A stretch of 64,000 nt of DNA. It comes from Membranipora membranacea. Taxonomy: Eukaryota; Bryozoa; Gymnolaemata; Cheilostomatida; Membraniporidae. The position numbers and the translations under genes were made by a program. The number at the start of each line of letters is the position of its first letter. Position 1 is the stretch's first letter. Shown here one piece after another: positions 1-13,500 of this stretch. A model generated the notes under the pieces. It had not been told where the DNA came from. It worked only from the letters and a program-made list of their open reading frames with translations, and ran no database searches. The stretch covers positions 17,732,001-17,796,000 of the forward strand of contig OU612073.1 in NCBI GenBank assembly GCA_914767715.1, in the 5' to 3' direction.

Positions 1-418
1 GCAGAAAGTGGAAGCAGAAGAGCTGAGGAGATAATGGACGTGAGGTGTGCACAAGAAAAAAGAGAGCTTTAATCCAAGAGTGCATTATAATACCAAATCA
101 CTTGATATTAGTATCACTTCTAAGCATACTGTCTCCACTGCAGACTTGGAGTCTATGGTTGAGGTGTAAAAAATCTTTTTCAAAAAATCCTTATAATTTC
201 GGAGAATTTCTGAGCATCTTGAGAACCTGTGAGCTTTTATAAATTTTTGAGCTCTTTAAAATGCAGGCTCACCATATTATAGTGAGCCCGCATCTGTCTT
301 TCTGCTTTGATATGCACTTATATTTGGCAATTTATTTGTTTAATTTTTTTATTTGGCATGATACTGTATGAAAGCATTTCAGATTTAGGGATTAAGCGTG
401 TAATGGGTTATAACTTAC

Positions 419-3400
419 TGGAGATAACTCTTTCCTTCCGTTTCCGACCAAAGCCAAGCAGTCACTCCCCAATGTGCAAACATAGCCACAGCTATAATAA
501 ACATTCCAATGGCAGGCATTCTACAACAGAAAATGTGTCATGTCAAATCATGTAAGAGGTTTAAAAATTTAAAAAAAAGGCTTTAGCTTATGGAAAGTGT
601 TCACCGCATCATCACTCATAGCTAGGCTTACAATCAGTTTACTACTAGTTGATATGTTACCGCATCCTACTACATTTTTTGCAAGTAAAAGGAAATACTG
701 CCAAAAACATGAACCTATTAGAGAATTATGTAGAGAATTTCATCCTCAATCATGCTGTTACACATGAACGCATAATATGCAATATGCAAAATATGCAACA
801 CTCAAAATATGCAAAACATGCAAAATATGCAATATATAAAATATGCATTTTACCACAATATTTTTGCATAACTTACAGAAATAGAGGAATCAGCATAAGC
901 GGAGCCACTATATAAAACTGCATATCATTTGAGAGATACCAACTCCATCCCAAGCACTATAAGAAAACCTCGAAATTTCAAATTTTTACATTATGTCTTG
1001 CTTTGTTATTCTCAAATCGATCAATCATCAACCATTTCTATGTGGGAGAGGCACAAATGTAACTTTCGTCATTTCCAATGTTACATTTTGAACCAATAAT
1101 GGATCTAGCTAGTTTTACTATATTTGTTTGGACATGACAGTGCGATTGTAAACTCAATGTAAGTTACATGCAGACAGGGTAATTGGTAAATATCTACAAC
1201 AAAGGTGGTCATGTAAACAGTACAGTAGACTGGCCTTTGTTATGCATCGAAAGAAAACCCATTGTATGAAGTAAATAACTCACCATTTCTCTTGGGTTGA
1301 CAAAGTTATTGATGAATAGTAGGTTAGCCCACCAGTTGGTGTTGCAGTCTCGTACTCGATCGCTCTGCCAGTTAAAGAGAGGCCCAGAGCCGAGATATTT
1401 ACCAAAGGCAGCGTACACAAGTATCAGCACCCCATATAAGGGTAGGATTCTACAAGCATGATAGCAGGGTAAAGTCAGCTTTCATCACTAGGCAGCAGTG
1501 AATAATATAAACTCTATCCATCTAGCGGCGACATAATTCATAGACGCAATCGAGAATTTTCCATTGACTTGAAGCAGGCAAAGATTTGGACATATGAATC
1601 TATGGTATGAATGATACAGACTGAAGCAACTCAACGTCAACCTTTTTTCATCAGACATTTTTGCTACGTCCCAAAATCACGCTAATTTGAACTCAGTCAA
1701 ATTGACTCCCTTGACCATTGCTCTATCCATTGTGCTTCATATTCAAAACCAGTATGACGAATCAAGGGGTTAGAGGGACCACCCCTCCATATGTTGGAAT
1801 GACAGACTTGACAGTGGCCAGCAGCTAACTTTGTTGCATAGTGATATTCTCACCTGATAAACCTGTGTACATAGTATAAGACCATCTGTTTTATCCATAT
1901 ACCGGCGGGATTAGATTTCTTACTGGTCTTCAGAAATAAGTAGGATACAAGAAGTCCACTACAACATACATACATGACTATGTTAGCATTGGGATGACTT
2001 GATATTCATTATTCCAAGCTTTTTAGGACAAGCTCAATGTTCTGTCTGCTAAAGCTAGTATTAATGTAATAGGAGCATTCAAAATCAGGCTTGTAGTTGC
2101 TCAGATTTGCGCATTCCGCTTTGCAAATCCTTCATACTGTAAAAAAAGCCTGATTATAAGATCGAGTAAAAGTGTACAAACCTAATGAAGAAGAAGCTAT
2201 CGACAGCCAGCATTCCATTAAAAACACCCATATAGGTGGGATCTTTGATTTTCTCAACAGCCAACTTAGCATTTGCTGAAAGATAAAAATGCAAATCAGT
2301 TTTAATTCAATTTTAAATCATGATTATCTCACTCACTGGTGTGGTTATTTGTGCCACTATATGAGTCTTTCTTGACAAGTTTTTTCTTGGATGTTTGGAT
2401 GCAGTTTGGAAAATTGTCTTTCAATTAAAAACAGCCGAAATAGCAATCTGATAGCTCGCTCACAATGAGTGAGTGATACCTGCTAGGGTGTCATTCAGAA
2501 ATCGCTCATATATTGATGGGACTATATACATATGAGAGAGTGATTTGGGAGCGATTTTGTCTAATTGAAAGACCAAGTGAGTGATAATTTTGAGTTATGT
2601 GATAGTGATCAATTGCTTTAGTAATGCGTCGCTCATTCTTATTGAAAGATCTCCCCGAGTCACACAGTTGAAGGTATATAGATATAAAAGATACTTACAC
2701 ATAGTCTCAGGAATAAACACAGCACCGATACTGTATACATGGCCGAGAATAATCCAATTCATGTTGAATACTCTGAGGGCGTCGAGGGATTTGATCGCAC
2801 TTTTTGATTGCTTTGTGGACATGAGTGCAGGTACATTCGTGTAGAGGCTGAAAGTTTTGACAAGCTGCTTAAAGAAACCTGAAAATATGGGAGACCATGC
2901 ATTATAGTTAAATATAACATATGATAAATGCATAAGATATCAAGCAGTAATCATTCAAACGCCATGTTTCTTCATCTTGATTGAATAGTTTTTTTCCGTT
3001 TTTTCGTGATGACTGATTTCGATAAATATTATTTTACAATGAAAGCCATTTTAATGAATTTTAAAAAAAAAATTTCTTTTTTTATTATTTTGAATCCATA
3101 GTGCCATAGCCTAGTGTCCATAGTATGCTACCATGCGTGCACTGTCTTGTCCAATAAGATCTCTCCATATATCACATTCAAGATGCATTATTCTGACAAA
3201 CTGATTGCAACAAATGAGATAGCAACATTAAATAATCAGTAGTTTTACACGTAACAACGTACTGTCTTTTGGAGGTGATGACTTTGGAGTATCAGCAGCC
3301 ATACTTTGTGACTGATTTATCGAGGTTGCTCCATTCTGATATATCTTCCCTCCATCACCGTTAATCTAAAACAAAATTTGTGTAAAGTTGTTGTAATATG

Positions 3401-6400
3401 CATTGAAAACACTTATAAAAGTAAAATAGATTTCTAAATGATGAATTAATCATTGAAACCGATCAAGGATTGTCCTCGCTCGACTTATGAGAGGGCGATT
3501 CCAGATAAATACTGAGTATCAACAGCATACCTCCATTTCCTTGCTTATTTTGTCAGATGGGTGGTGATGAAATCCTCCATTAGCATTTCCATTAGCCTCA
3601 GTCTTTGCAGCATCCAGAGATGTCTGACCCTGTTTTTTCTCTTCAAGCCCATAATCATACTCAAACCAGAAGCAACCTTCTATCAGAGTGGCAAGAACAG
3701 TCAAGATAACGAATGTTCCTAAAATACCCCTGTGAGTAAAAACAGCAACATCATTGTAGGTGTGCAGTGGCTTAAAGTATACCCGGTGTCGATCATAGGA
3801 TTGCAGGATCATGTAGGGTCACTCCTTTAAAAGCAATGCTTGTTGCAGTGGAGCGGAGAGCAGTAGTGGTGTGTACAAATATACAGGGATAGCAGCTCAC
3901 CGAATACCTATTTTGAATGATGACAATATTTTGGAAATTGTATGTCATGTTGAACTATGATTAATACTGTACAGTTTTTTACTCTTTTGCTTTTTATTGG
4001 ATTTAATACATGTTTGTCCTCTCTGTTCTTATGGCCTGAGGACATTGACAATATTCATCAAAATGCAAAATTCCATTTCAAGCAGTGGATTAAAAAATCA
4101 TTTGTGGTTCATATCATTGAAATTTCATGATGGAGGAAGAAGAAACTTACGATGCGACATGAGCGAGTACATCAGTGGAGAATTCACCAGAGGTCATCGG
4201 AGATTCATTGTGGCATCTAGTCTTGTCAATCTCAGGGAACTGATTACCTGCTATCTTTATGTCTGTCAAAATAAATATCAATTTTATTCCTGGTTAGCCG
4301 ATGTGTTGAGATGGGATGTGATTGGAGAACAGCCAATCATCAGAGCCAATCACCAGAGATAGCACATTGGCTAGTCTTAGTACACTGCGAGAGACAGGGG
4401 TTGTGAACAAATTACAGATCTAGGTGGACTGGATACTAGTAATCAGTCATTTATGCTCTATCTGATGTAGTAAGCAGCCTTGTTTGGTCTCGGCTCAGAG
4501 ATCACTCCTACCTCTCACCACTAGGTGATACATGATGATCATTTGGACGGAATTTGTTCCAACTAATCTAAACGTGAATGATTCTTTGTTATTCTAATTA
4601 TTATGAGATTTTTTGATGAAATTGATATGGGGTTTTTATAACTTACTTTGCATGATTTTATGTACATCACCAGAACTACATGTACTTGGCATGCACAGGC
4701 CAATCTTCAAGAACAGCTTCTGACCAGGCTGTTAAATAAAAAGAAAGAGGTTACTGAGTAACAAGTTCTCAATCACAAGTCACCAAAATTTACTCAGGTA
4801 AAACTCGAGTTGCCACTCAACCTGAGTTCACATTTCTGAGTTGAACAGATAAGTGCCTGACCCAGGAAAGATCACATTGCAAATCCTGAGGAACGATTCA
4901 CAGATTTTACTCATTGACACAGCGGAGTTCTACTCCTTAATGCTAAAATGCGATCAGTGACTATCCCAAGATTGATACCTACTCTTCAAACTAGTGGGGG
5001 AGGGGGGGGGGTTAACTTTAACATATCATTTATCAGAGATATTAATTTGCAACCATCAAGATGACTAAAATTGTCAAGTTTTGTGAAGAGACTGTACTTA
5101 CTGCTTTTGGAATATCAACGCCTGGCAAAGCTTTATCAGTATCCATAGAAATATCACAGTATGATCCCTGAAACACATTCTTCTCGATGGTTTCCTGGGT
5201 TGAAATGTCTGATCTTTCTGCTTCTATTTTATAGCATTGGTCGTATTGTCCAACCCAGTTCAAGTTGCCCTGGAACAAGCCAATAGGTGGCTTTCCTGTC
5301 GAGTCCAGCACTAGAAACACAGATGAAAAATAAAATAGGTTAAATAGGTAAATTAGGTAAAATAATTAAAAGAAGTAAAGTAAGTACAATAATTAAAAGA
5401 AGTAAAATAAATAAAATTAGTAGAATAAGAAAAAAGGTAAACAAGTAAAATAAGTAAAATAAGAAAAATAAGTAAAATAAGTAAAATAAGTAAAATAAAT
5501 AAAATAAGTAAAATAAGTAAAATTTGCAAATAGCATGATCATGAATGCTTAGCTATGTTGTACTTGTTGGTGCTTCAGTCTTACAACAAGGATTATGGGC
5601 CTGTCACTAATAACATATTATCATCATTGGCTGACTGAAGCGGTTGGATCTCCATCAAAAGGGCAGTAAAAAAAAGTGAAATAGTGAAGCCTGACGAGAT
5701 ATGGTGGCTAGTGGAGCCGTTATTTAATCATGTTCACAGCAGTTTTGATGAGAAGATTACTCACTTTCGATAGCCCATTGTTTGCCGATGTACAAACTCC
5801 TGATAGTGTGTACTACATCAGTATAACATTGATCATTCACACCACCAGGCTTGTATTGTTCATATCTAAAACAGAATCGTCAAGACTTATTTGTCAATAT
5901 CAATCTCACAACTCAGAGACAGAATTGCTTTCCTCTCTCTATTCTGCAACTTTGTAGAGCTTATCAAACTTCTTGTACTGAGATTATTTTTACTATAGAG
6001 ATTTCCCATATCAGTGTTTTCTAGAAATAGTTTGCACAAACTATCGTGGGTCTGTGTTGTCAATGTATCAAGATATCAACGAGACATGGGACTTGAAGTA
6101 AATTCCAAAGACTTTGTTGATGAATCCTCATTGGTATGCAATATTGTCGCTCATGATGTCTATGGGCTCGGAATCACAATATTTTATAAGCAGATATCGA
6201 CTGACACTGACAATGGTTTTCTCTTATCAATAAACAGGTGTGTCATTCCAGTATGATATCATGGGAAATGTGGGATGCGCACCCTGTCCCATATGGATAT
6301 TCAAGGTGAGGCAGAGTTGATAAGCTGCCCACAAAGCTGTCTTCGATATGCGCGGAGCCCTATAAGTCAGCCAATTGTGCAATCATAAAAAAGCACCAAA

Positions 6401-8329
6401 CCAGTACTGTATTGAAGGACCAAACCAGTACTGTTGATTTCCTCTACCCCACTCCTAGAACTGAATGTTACGGAAGCAGTTTCTACTTAAAACAATTAGG
6501 AGCAACTTTGTTCTATAAAAAATTATATGACAATCTCTTTTTCTGTTAAGCAGACTCATCGGCCATTATTTGAAGAAAGTGACTTGTGACTTGGCTAGCA
6601 GATCAACTTACGGAATGTTGATGAGATATTGAAGGATGAGAAGGTATGTTCTCCTCACTAGGAAAACTTGCTGCCAGTTGAATTTGGACATAAGCCATTT
6701 AGGTCGGTCAAGATTCTTCTGATCAAGGTCATAATAAGACGTCTCGTTTCGTGCCGCACTGTTGTAAAAGCTGTCCTGTGAAAATGAAAATATTGTTGAA
6801 ATGCTTGTGTAATTTTCTCTCCAGCCTAATTACTACAGAAGAAGCCTAAGCAAAGTTTGTACCAGGAGCTGGGTGTACCTAGACTAAGTTTGACCAATTG
6901 CCTGCATTCGAAGTCTCTCCTGATCCACTGGTCACCAGTGGAAGGGAGCAACTGGAATGCAGGCAATTGGATTAAACGTGATCTAGGTGCACCCAACAAT
7001 CTCAAATGCAGAGGTACTTTATAAGGAAACATGATGAGGGTATAAATTATCTTAAATTAGCGTAAGATAGAAGTGACTGGTAGATGTAAAACTAGATAAA
7101 AAAAGGATGCAATATTAATTGTCTTGATCAACTCATTTTCTTAATCAATTTATGCTGAATGTCATTTGATACACTCACTTACCTTAGCATGCTCAAACAG
7201 CTGATTTTCTGTGTCGTTTGCGTAGAGATAAGATATACCCTGACTATTTGGATCACTTAGCAAGTCAGGTAACAAAGCAAAATATCCTCTCAGCAGCTAA
7301 AAGAGAAAACATAAATGATTAGTTCGGAAGAACATCGGTTTCATGATGAAGATTGTTGTCCATAACTGTTAAAAAAAATCAATATGAACTGCCTAATTTG
7401 TCATGGAGGACACAGCTGACTGCCGACATCTACCTTTCATGTCTCACATCAAATATCTTTACTGGCAGAATGACATGAATCATCATACCAAGGTTGTAGG
7501 CTCCCCTGACGAGAGTCTGGGGGGCTCAGACTAGGAAACAATTGAAAATAAACCAAACATTAAAATTCGCAATCGTGACAGCTGGTCCTCATTGTCACCT
7601 TGGAATGGAGTTACAAACTGCAAAAGGGCAGCAAGTAGAACCAAATTTTTTTGGGGTTATTAAATGTTGTTTCAAATATAAGCCATCTATAGCCAGCATA
7701 TAAAATAAACAGTGCATTCTATTTCCATAACTGTATTCTCACCTGTGGTAAAAACTCAAAGCCTCCCATACCTCCAGCCATGGCGTCCTTTGTCATAGTC
7801 ATCAGTCTCTGTACAGTATAGCGCTCATATGGGTTAGAGGATAAAACACCGAGCACGGTCTGTCCAAATGAGTTGGGGTTCTTCTCCCAATCATCAAGGC
7901 TAAACACATCTGGTACTGCAATGTTTGCTGGTGGACTACACTGTGGCAATGTGGAGGCAACAGATTGTGCTGCATTTGTGGTTTGGCCATTGCAAACCTA
8001 AAACAACAAATTTTATAACATTCTCAAAATATATATGTGAAAAAAAGTGACTCAATTTGCTTGACGGTGAGTGTTTATGAACAATAGTATCATAACATAT
8101 TGTTTATTATAGAAGTTACCTGAAATTGCTGTGATCAGCAATGTATGATTGAAATGCAACAGCTATCTATATAAATTGGATCACTAGCATGAGCAAAAGC
8201 CGTTCCAGGAAATTTCAAAGAAGATTTTTTCATGTTAATTTATAAAAATACAGATGACAACAAAACGAATATAACAGCACTTACCGCTAGGAGTAAGGAA
8301 AATACAGGGAGAAGCTTGAGCAGCATCAT
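419..8329 (-). CDS. NRF-6-like acyltransferase (nose resistant to fluoxetine family), 3' end outside window
   Basis: Multi-pass membrane acyltransferase 3 family protein with an extracellular NRF domain; the nematode relatives move lipids across epithelia. The substrate here is unknown. Exons, 5' to 3': 8329-8285, 7997-7743, 7296-7183, 6775-6612, 5865-5765, 5310-5102, 4728-4647, 4262-4151, 3729-3531, 3365-3263, 2878-2699, 2275-2182, 1958-1854, 1449-1284, 956-877, 520-419. All phases agree, giving about 703 residues before the left edge. Exon 1 encodes a signal peptide starting MMLLKLLPVFSLLL. The NRF domain lies at about residues 190-360, with NDQC, KQWAIEMLDSTGKPP, GNLNWVGQYDQC and GLCMPSTC. 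A first membrane helix (GILGTFVILTVLATLIEG) follows at about 362-380, then a polar linker. The acyltransferase core starts near 490 with LDALRVFNMNWIILGHVY, and later shows LAVDSFFFISG, KYLGSGPLF and CLGWSWYLSNDMQFY. The terminal helices lie off the left edge. Family sure; exon edges are inferred. Confidence 0.9.
773..847. repeat. AT-rich microsatellite built on AATATGCA
   Basis: The words AATATGCA and AAATATGCA recur about eight times with small changes. It lies in an intron of the NRF-6-like gene, between the last two recognised exons. No coding potential is seen. Confidence 0.8.
2417..2649. mobile_element. MITE-like element, copy A (about 230 bp)
   Basis: It begins TCTTTCAATTA and ends TTATTGAAAGA, giving short terminal inverted repeats. 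The interior matches 58794-59021 along its length, including GCCTGCTAGGGTGTC-like, GACTATATACAT and TGGGAGCGATTT blocks. It holds no open frame of its own and sits inside an intron of the NRF-6-like gene. The second copy lies in an intron of an unrelated gene 56 kb away, which supports transposition rather than local duplication. Confidence 0.7.
5330..5524. repeat. Tandem repeat of TAAAATAAG-type units
   Basis: About 195 bases of imperfect AGTAAAATAAG and AGGTAAAATAA units, strongly purine-rich on the plus strand. It starts about 20 bases beyond the 5' edge of the exon at 5310-5102, so it sits near the acceptor and branch-point side of that intron. Confidence 0.85.
6870..6995. repeat. Fold-back (long inverted repeat) element
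   Basis: The arm starting GGGTGTACCTAGACTAAG and CCAATTGCCTGCATTC at the left is mirrored by GAATGCAGGCAATTGG and CTAGGTGCACCC at the right. The two meet at a centre near ACTGGTCACCAGT. The whole unit can fold into one long imperfect hairpin. It lies in an intron of the NRF-6-like gene, just beyond the exon 6775-6612. A degenerate relative may lie at 13996-14120. Confidence 0.7.
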
Positions 8330-10516
8330 AATTGCTTGAACTAGAGACGAAAACATGGAAATCCCTACATGAACTGTTATCCTTCTATGTTACGTATAAA
8401 CTGACTTGGCTTCTTTAATCCAGTTCCTGCTGGGGTTGGTCCTGAACTGTTTTATTTAGTAATTGTGGTGAGAGCTTCATCAAGCCAAACACACCTAGGG
8501 TGATTTTCCCTACAGTCAAGTTTCAAAACCTGGGTGTGTTTAGCGTTACTGTTGGTCTTATCTGAGTAAATTGGGTAAAATTTGAATAATCGACTGTAAT
8601 GACCAGTTTAAATTGCGTGGTGAAGATAACACCTTGAGTTATACAATATAAATTGACTGGGGCTGAAGGGAAAGTTAATATTGCGTAGCTGATAACGCAG
8701 CATATAGCTGATAAAAGCTACCATTTAACATAAACTTGGTGCCAACATCATATTCTATAAGGTTATTACCCGTTTAACAAGCCAATGTACCTGATATAAC
8801 AAACTGGACAGCAACCTTTGTTGATCAGCCATAGAGAAAGCGCTTTGGCCTAAGTGGCTATCTTACCACCTATTAGCTAGTCACAACAAGGGATGTGTTG
8901 GTATTTCAAAACCTAAACTGTACCCATAGACATATTAATAATATTATTGAGTTGAGTCTATGCCTACACCGAATAAAGGTACTGAAATGCTACCAATTAT
9001 AACACAATCATGGGGGGACAACCTTGAGCATATCCTCTGACGAGGCATTGCTCATATCGATAGAACAATAAATAAAGTGCTTGCTATGTTTGTGATCTGA
9101 TTTGACCTCCACAGCACATGAGGTGAGAAACTAATCTTAACATTGATGGCATAACCACCTATACAACGGCCTTACATGGACTGACTCTAGGGTGTGCTGG
9201 GGGTGTTGTCATGTTTCACCAATCACCGCAAGCTGCCAACAGCGCAGATGGGATTATGGTGCGACAATATAGGCCACTGCAGGACCTATCTTCCCTAACA
9301 CCTTGAACTATGTTAATCCCACCGGTGAATAGTGCACAAATGCTCCAACCCAAAAGTTAGCAATCTCCATAAGCCGATTTAGAAGTTACAAAACACATTC
9401 TCTGGACTGTCTGGAGGGTTCAAAAATACAAATGGCCTACATTTCCAAGCATCTATCATGATCAGCTGTCAGCAAAACAACCATACAATCCAAAACGCAA
9501 ACCTTACTATCTATAAGAGGTGATTTTCACGGCACTGGATGTCCACTAACAACAATATTTATCTGTTAAGAAGCTTAAAAGCAAAAAAAAAAGAAAAATG
9601 CCCTGCTTCCAAATAATCCTTCATTATCGGCAGCAAACTAGCCAGAACTGCATCCGATTTAGTGCTGACCCACCAACAAGTGTACAGTCAACATCATATT
9701 GACAGATTTGAATGGGATATTTATAAACAGGGTTCGACAATATTTGCTCTGGAGTAGATAAAACCCTCATTTTATCATCAGTGTATTGTTGGGTTACCAT
9801 GCGTTGAATTAGGTCGTAGGCATGAGGTGATGCTGTGATTTGACCAATCAGGATGACGCAAGCGGGTCAAGTGGCCAATCAGGAGCCATTAAGCAGTTAT
9901 TGAATGGAGTGGCGACCTGTTCCGTAAATCAGGTGTGGTCAGGTGTTTGGGATTAATCATGATTCATTTTAATCCAAAAATCACCTTGTCATGTTGAAAG
10001 TCATGTTGATGTAGTCTCTAAATAAAATTAAGTGGTACTGATCCAAAAAATTTTTCCCTGGAATTCACCTACCTAGGATGGCTTGTCCACCTCTAGGTTG
10101 ATTCCTTTACAGAAGGACCAACTGCGTGTTCAATGTTTCATATAGTCTCTACAAATTGTAATTCTACTTTCATGTCACTGTATTCATTAAATAGTAGGAA
10201 GAAAAAATAATTAGATTCCATTAAAACATATTTTTTGAAGAATGTTTGCACCGTATACTTGTATATCATATTGGGTACACTGTATTTTATCATATCCATA
10301 TAGTGGAGGCGTTTGAAAAAGTTGAAGATCACACCAAAACATCTGTCTTATTGCCTTCTCTACTTCACATTGTTATTATTAGACATGTGAAATATAGAAT
10401 CATCAAAAACCTGTGGGGAATAATGTTGTCTGTGTAAACCCCTGACATCAATTCTCTTTCCATGATTGGTCCACTTAGCACTGCAGTTCAATTCCAGCTC
10501 TATGTTATTGTTAGGG
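8330..10516. other. Intergenic: upstream of NRF-6-like gene, 3' flank of COPB2
   Basis: Both neighbours are on the minus strand. This stretch should hold the COPB2 3' UTR at the right and the promoter of the NRF-6-like gene at the left. I see no conserved open frame, RNA gene or clear transposon. The few short open frames are AT-rich and show no family resemblance. Confidence 0.6.
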
Positions 10517-13500
10517 CTAATCATCTCCAAGTAAATCATCAAAATCTACATTCTGCAAACAAACAATGGATAATCATGAGGATGTAGCTAAACATACAGC
10601 GCTAGAATCTGTAGAACAACATAACTGAACTATTAAACATTACACGACAGCCCAGCTATGACAGTAACAATGAAGGGACCAACTGTTTGCCCCTTCATGG
10701 TTACAGTTGTGAGGGGACGTTCACTATTAAAGACAGTAAATTGCCAACAGTTGAATTGGTCCATGCGTTCTGTTATGCTGGTTCAACTTCTGGATTAATC
10801 CGACAATAGGTAGAAATCTGAAGTTTAAAGCTGCCCTATGGAGGCCAACACCACATTGCTCTCAGTTAGATGGCAGCTTGTAACTAATGTCCAGAGCACC
10901 AATAGAATGGCGTCGTCAGCAGACTACATAGTAAATTACTCCAGGACCTCCCAACACTCGCCTATTCTCTAACAGACTGATTCAACTCCTACTCCAAATT
11001 AGCTGTAATTCTCAATACTCAAACCAATAAAAATCATAAGTAAAATCACAAAATAACGCTGGAGGATGACTTACCGATGTGTCTATATTTTCATCTATCT
11101 TCATATTTTCCAGGTCTAGTTCTAGTTCATCTTCTAGTTGTTGTGTGGTGGTGGTGGTGGGGGCTGTAGGGGGTGGTGCTTTAGCCTCAGGAGGCGGAGA
11201 TTTACTTTCAGGTGGTTGACTTGGAGGGGGTTGTGTAGATTGAGTAGACGTCACCGGGTCACCTAATCCCAGCAGATCATCTGTCTCACCCGCCGCAGCC
11301 TGGATAAAAAAATAACATTCATTGTATAACAACAGGCCAAGCTAACCATATTCCGTCACTAGGACTGTAACCTGGAATTCCCAGGAAGTCAAGGATAAAG
11401 TCACCCCCTTGAAGTAACTGGGAATTCTGGTAAATTGCATTGTGGGATACTCCTCTATCTATTGTGCCCTATAGAAGATTTGTCCATCTATTAGTACTAA
11501 GCTTATTCAAGTGGATGGAGCTATATACATTTTTCTGCTGATGGGACAGTGAACTGTACAGAGTATTCTAATCGCAGCACATTTTCAGAAGCCAAAAATA
11601 TGAAACAGACAACTCAGTCCTACATCAGACGTGAGTATACATAGAAATATCAAATGTAACTTCTAGAAGAGAAGTCAGATACAGAGTAAATATCACCAGA
11701 CCGACCTGTGGTTTGTTGTCAGCAGCGACAGCTCCTGGAGCAGCATCTGATGATGTATCAGCTGCCGGGTTAAATCTACCTGATGTCGTGGCTTCTTCTA
11801 ATTCTTCCTCTACGTTACGCTCTGAGTTAATCTGCAAATCAGTAAATACGATAATTATCTGATTATATTTATTGCATTCATTAACCAAGCCTTTAAACAC
11901 AATTGATATTCATGTTGTACACAATGTTGTTGTGCAGTGGTAGGAAATCAGACAGAAATCCTAATCTCCCTATCCTGCCAATATTTTATCTAGCGCTGTG
12001 CCTAGTGACTTCTATACTGAAGTCAACCAGCTGCTCACAATGCAGAATACAGGTTTCAGTACAATATTATGTATCCACAGTAAGTTATAAGAAAACTAGT
12101 AGGTGAAGTTGGGCTTTAACTCAAAAGTAGAGAGTTTATGCTGCCTAATTGCTCTGGCCTCAAATAACGCTTCTTTTTGTGTGAAGGCCAACCCTAGCAT
12201 TTTGAGGAAGTATTGACATAGCGTGGGGATGTGATTACAACCGTTTAAATCAATAGGAACCCCCACTCCCATTGTTTTGGCGCAAAAACAAAGAGTCGAA
12301 CACAAGGAAGTGTATAACAATCAGAGCTCAGATAACTACACAGATAAACATTAGGAACAACATGTCTGGCTGCTTCAGGTCCAATAGGGTATGGTATATA
12401 ATAAATAAGCATGAGTTCTACACTGAGCACTCACAGTGAGAGTAGGGAAGGCGCGAGCAGGGAGCCGTCTTTTCCTCTCTTGTGTCAGATATTTCTCCGT
12501 AGTCTCAGATTCCTTCAGCCCAGGGAACAGATTATCGTACTCCGCAGGATCAGCCAGAGTAGCTGCAAGCTTAGGATGATTCTCAGCTACGCTTTCCTTC
12601 CACAACTTTGATACTCTACGAGATAAAAAGTAAATATTGTCCGATGTGCTTCGTTTGGACATGGGGAGAGAAATTGCAATTCTCATAGCATAAGATCAAA
12701 AATGATGCTTTGAAGCGTAAACCATTTAAATGAATGCGATCAATAAGTGACCTTTTCTTTGAGGAATCTATATCACAGGAGGAGACAACTTCTAGTTTTA
12801 TTCTAACTTGCAGGGTGGAGAGATCAAAACATTTCATGGAATTCTTTTCTGCTCCTTGGGTACCCCTTGGGTGCGCTATATGCACGTTGCTTTTCAATAG
12901 TTAACAGTTTTATGTAGTTTTTGTAATGATTTCACTATCTGAGGTTTTGCTCTCTGCATGAATTCTCAGCTTCATCGTCCTTAGTACTACATTTTTCATG
13001 CAAGTGCTTGCATCAAATCTGATATTTGATATTTAAAAACCTTGAGGACAGAATGTCATTGGTCTGAAGGTTACTGTTCCCAGATAAGATGGTATTGATA
13101 GCAGCGGATAAAATTTCTTGCTAATAAAAGTCTTGGAGGCCCTACTGCAAATGGAGTCAAATTTTATATGAGTTCTCCAATACATTTAATTTCATATTTT
13201 CAACTCAAACATATTCAAATACTGCTGCCCAGAACTAATTAATTTTGCCTGAAACATGATGTTTCTATCCATATGATAGTTGGTCGACCGAGTTGATGAC
13301 CGCCTTGACCACGGCCTTGAGCTCTCGGATCTTCTTCAAACAGACCCTATCACGACCCGTGACAAGCAATCCCGAGACGTTCAAACAAGCGAGCATTCCT
13401 CAGACATAAAATTATGTCGATATCTTTCTCGCTACCATTATGAGGATGACAAATGTCAATAGATAGTAGATAAGCGAAGATACGGTTCATATGTAAATCT

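Noticed and set aside
773-847. CRISPR-like array of short repeats
   Set aside because: The units are an AT microsatellite without unique spacers, and the genome is eukaryotic.
2595-2933. Both strand frames over 2581-2933
   Set aside because: The minus frame contains the true NRF-6-like exon 2878-2699 plus intron read-through; the plus frame is its shadow.
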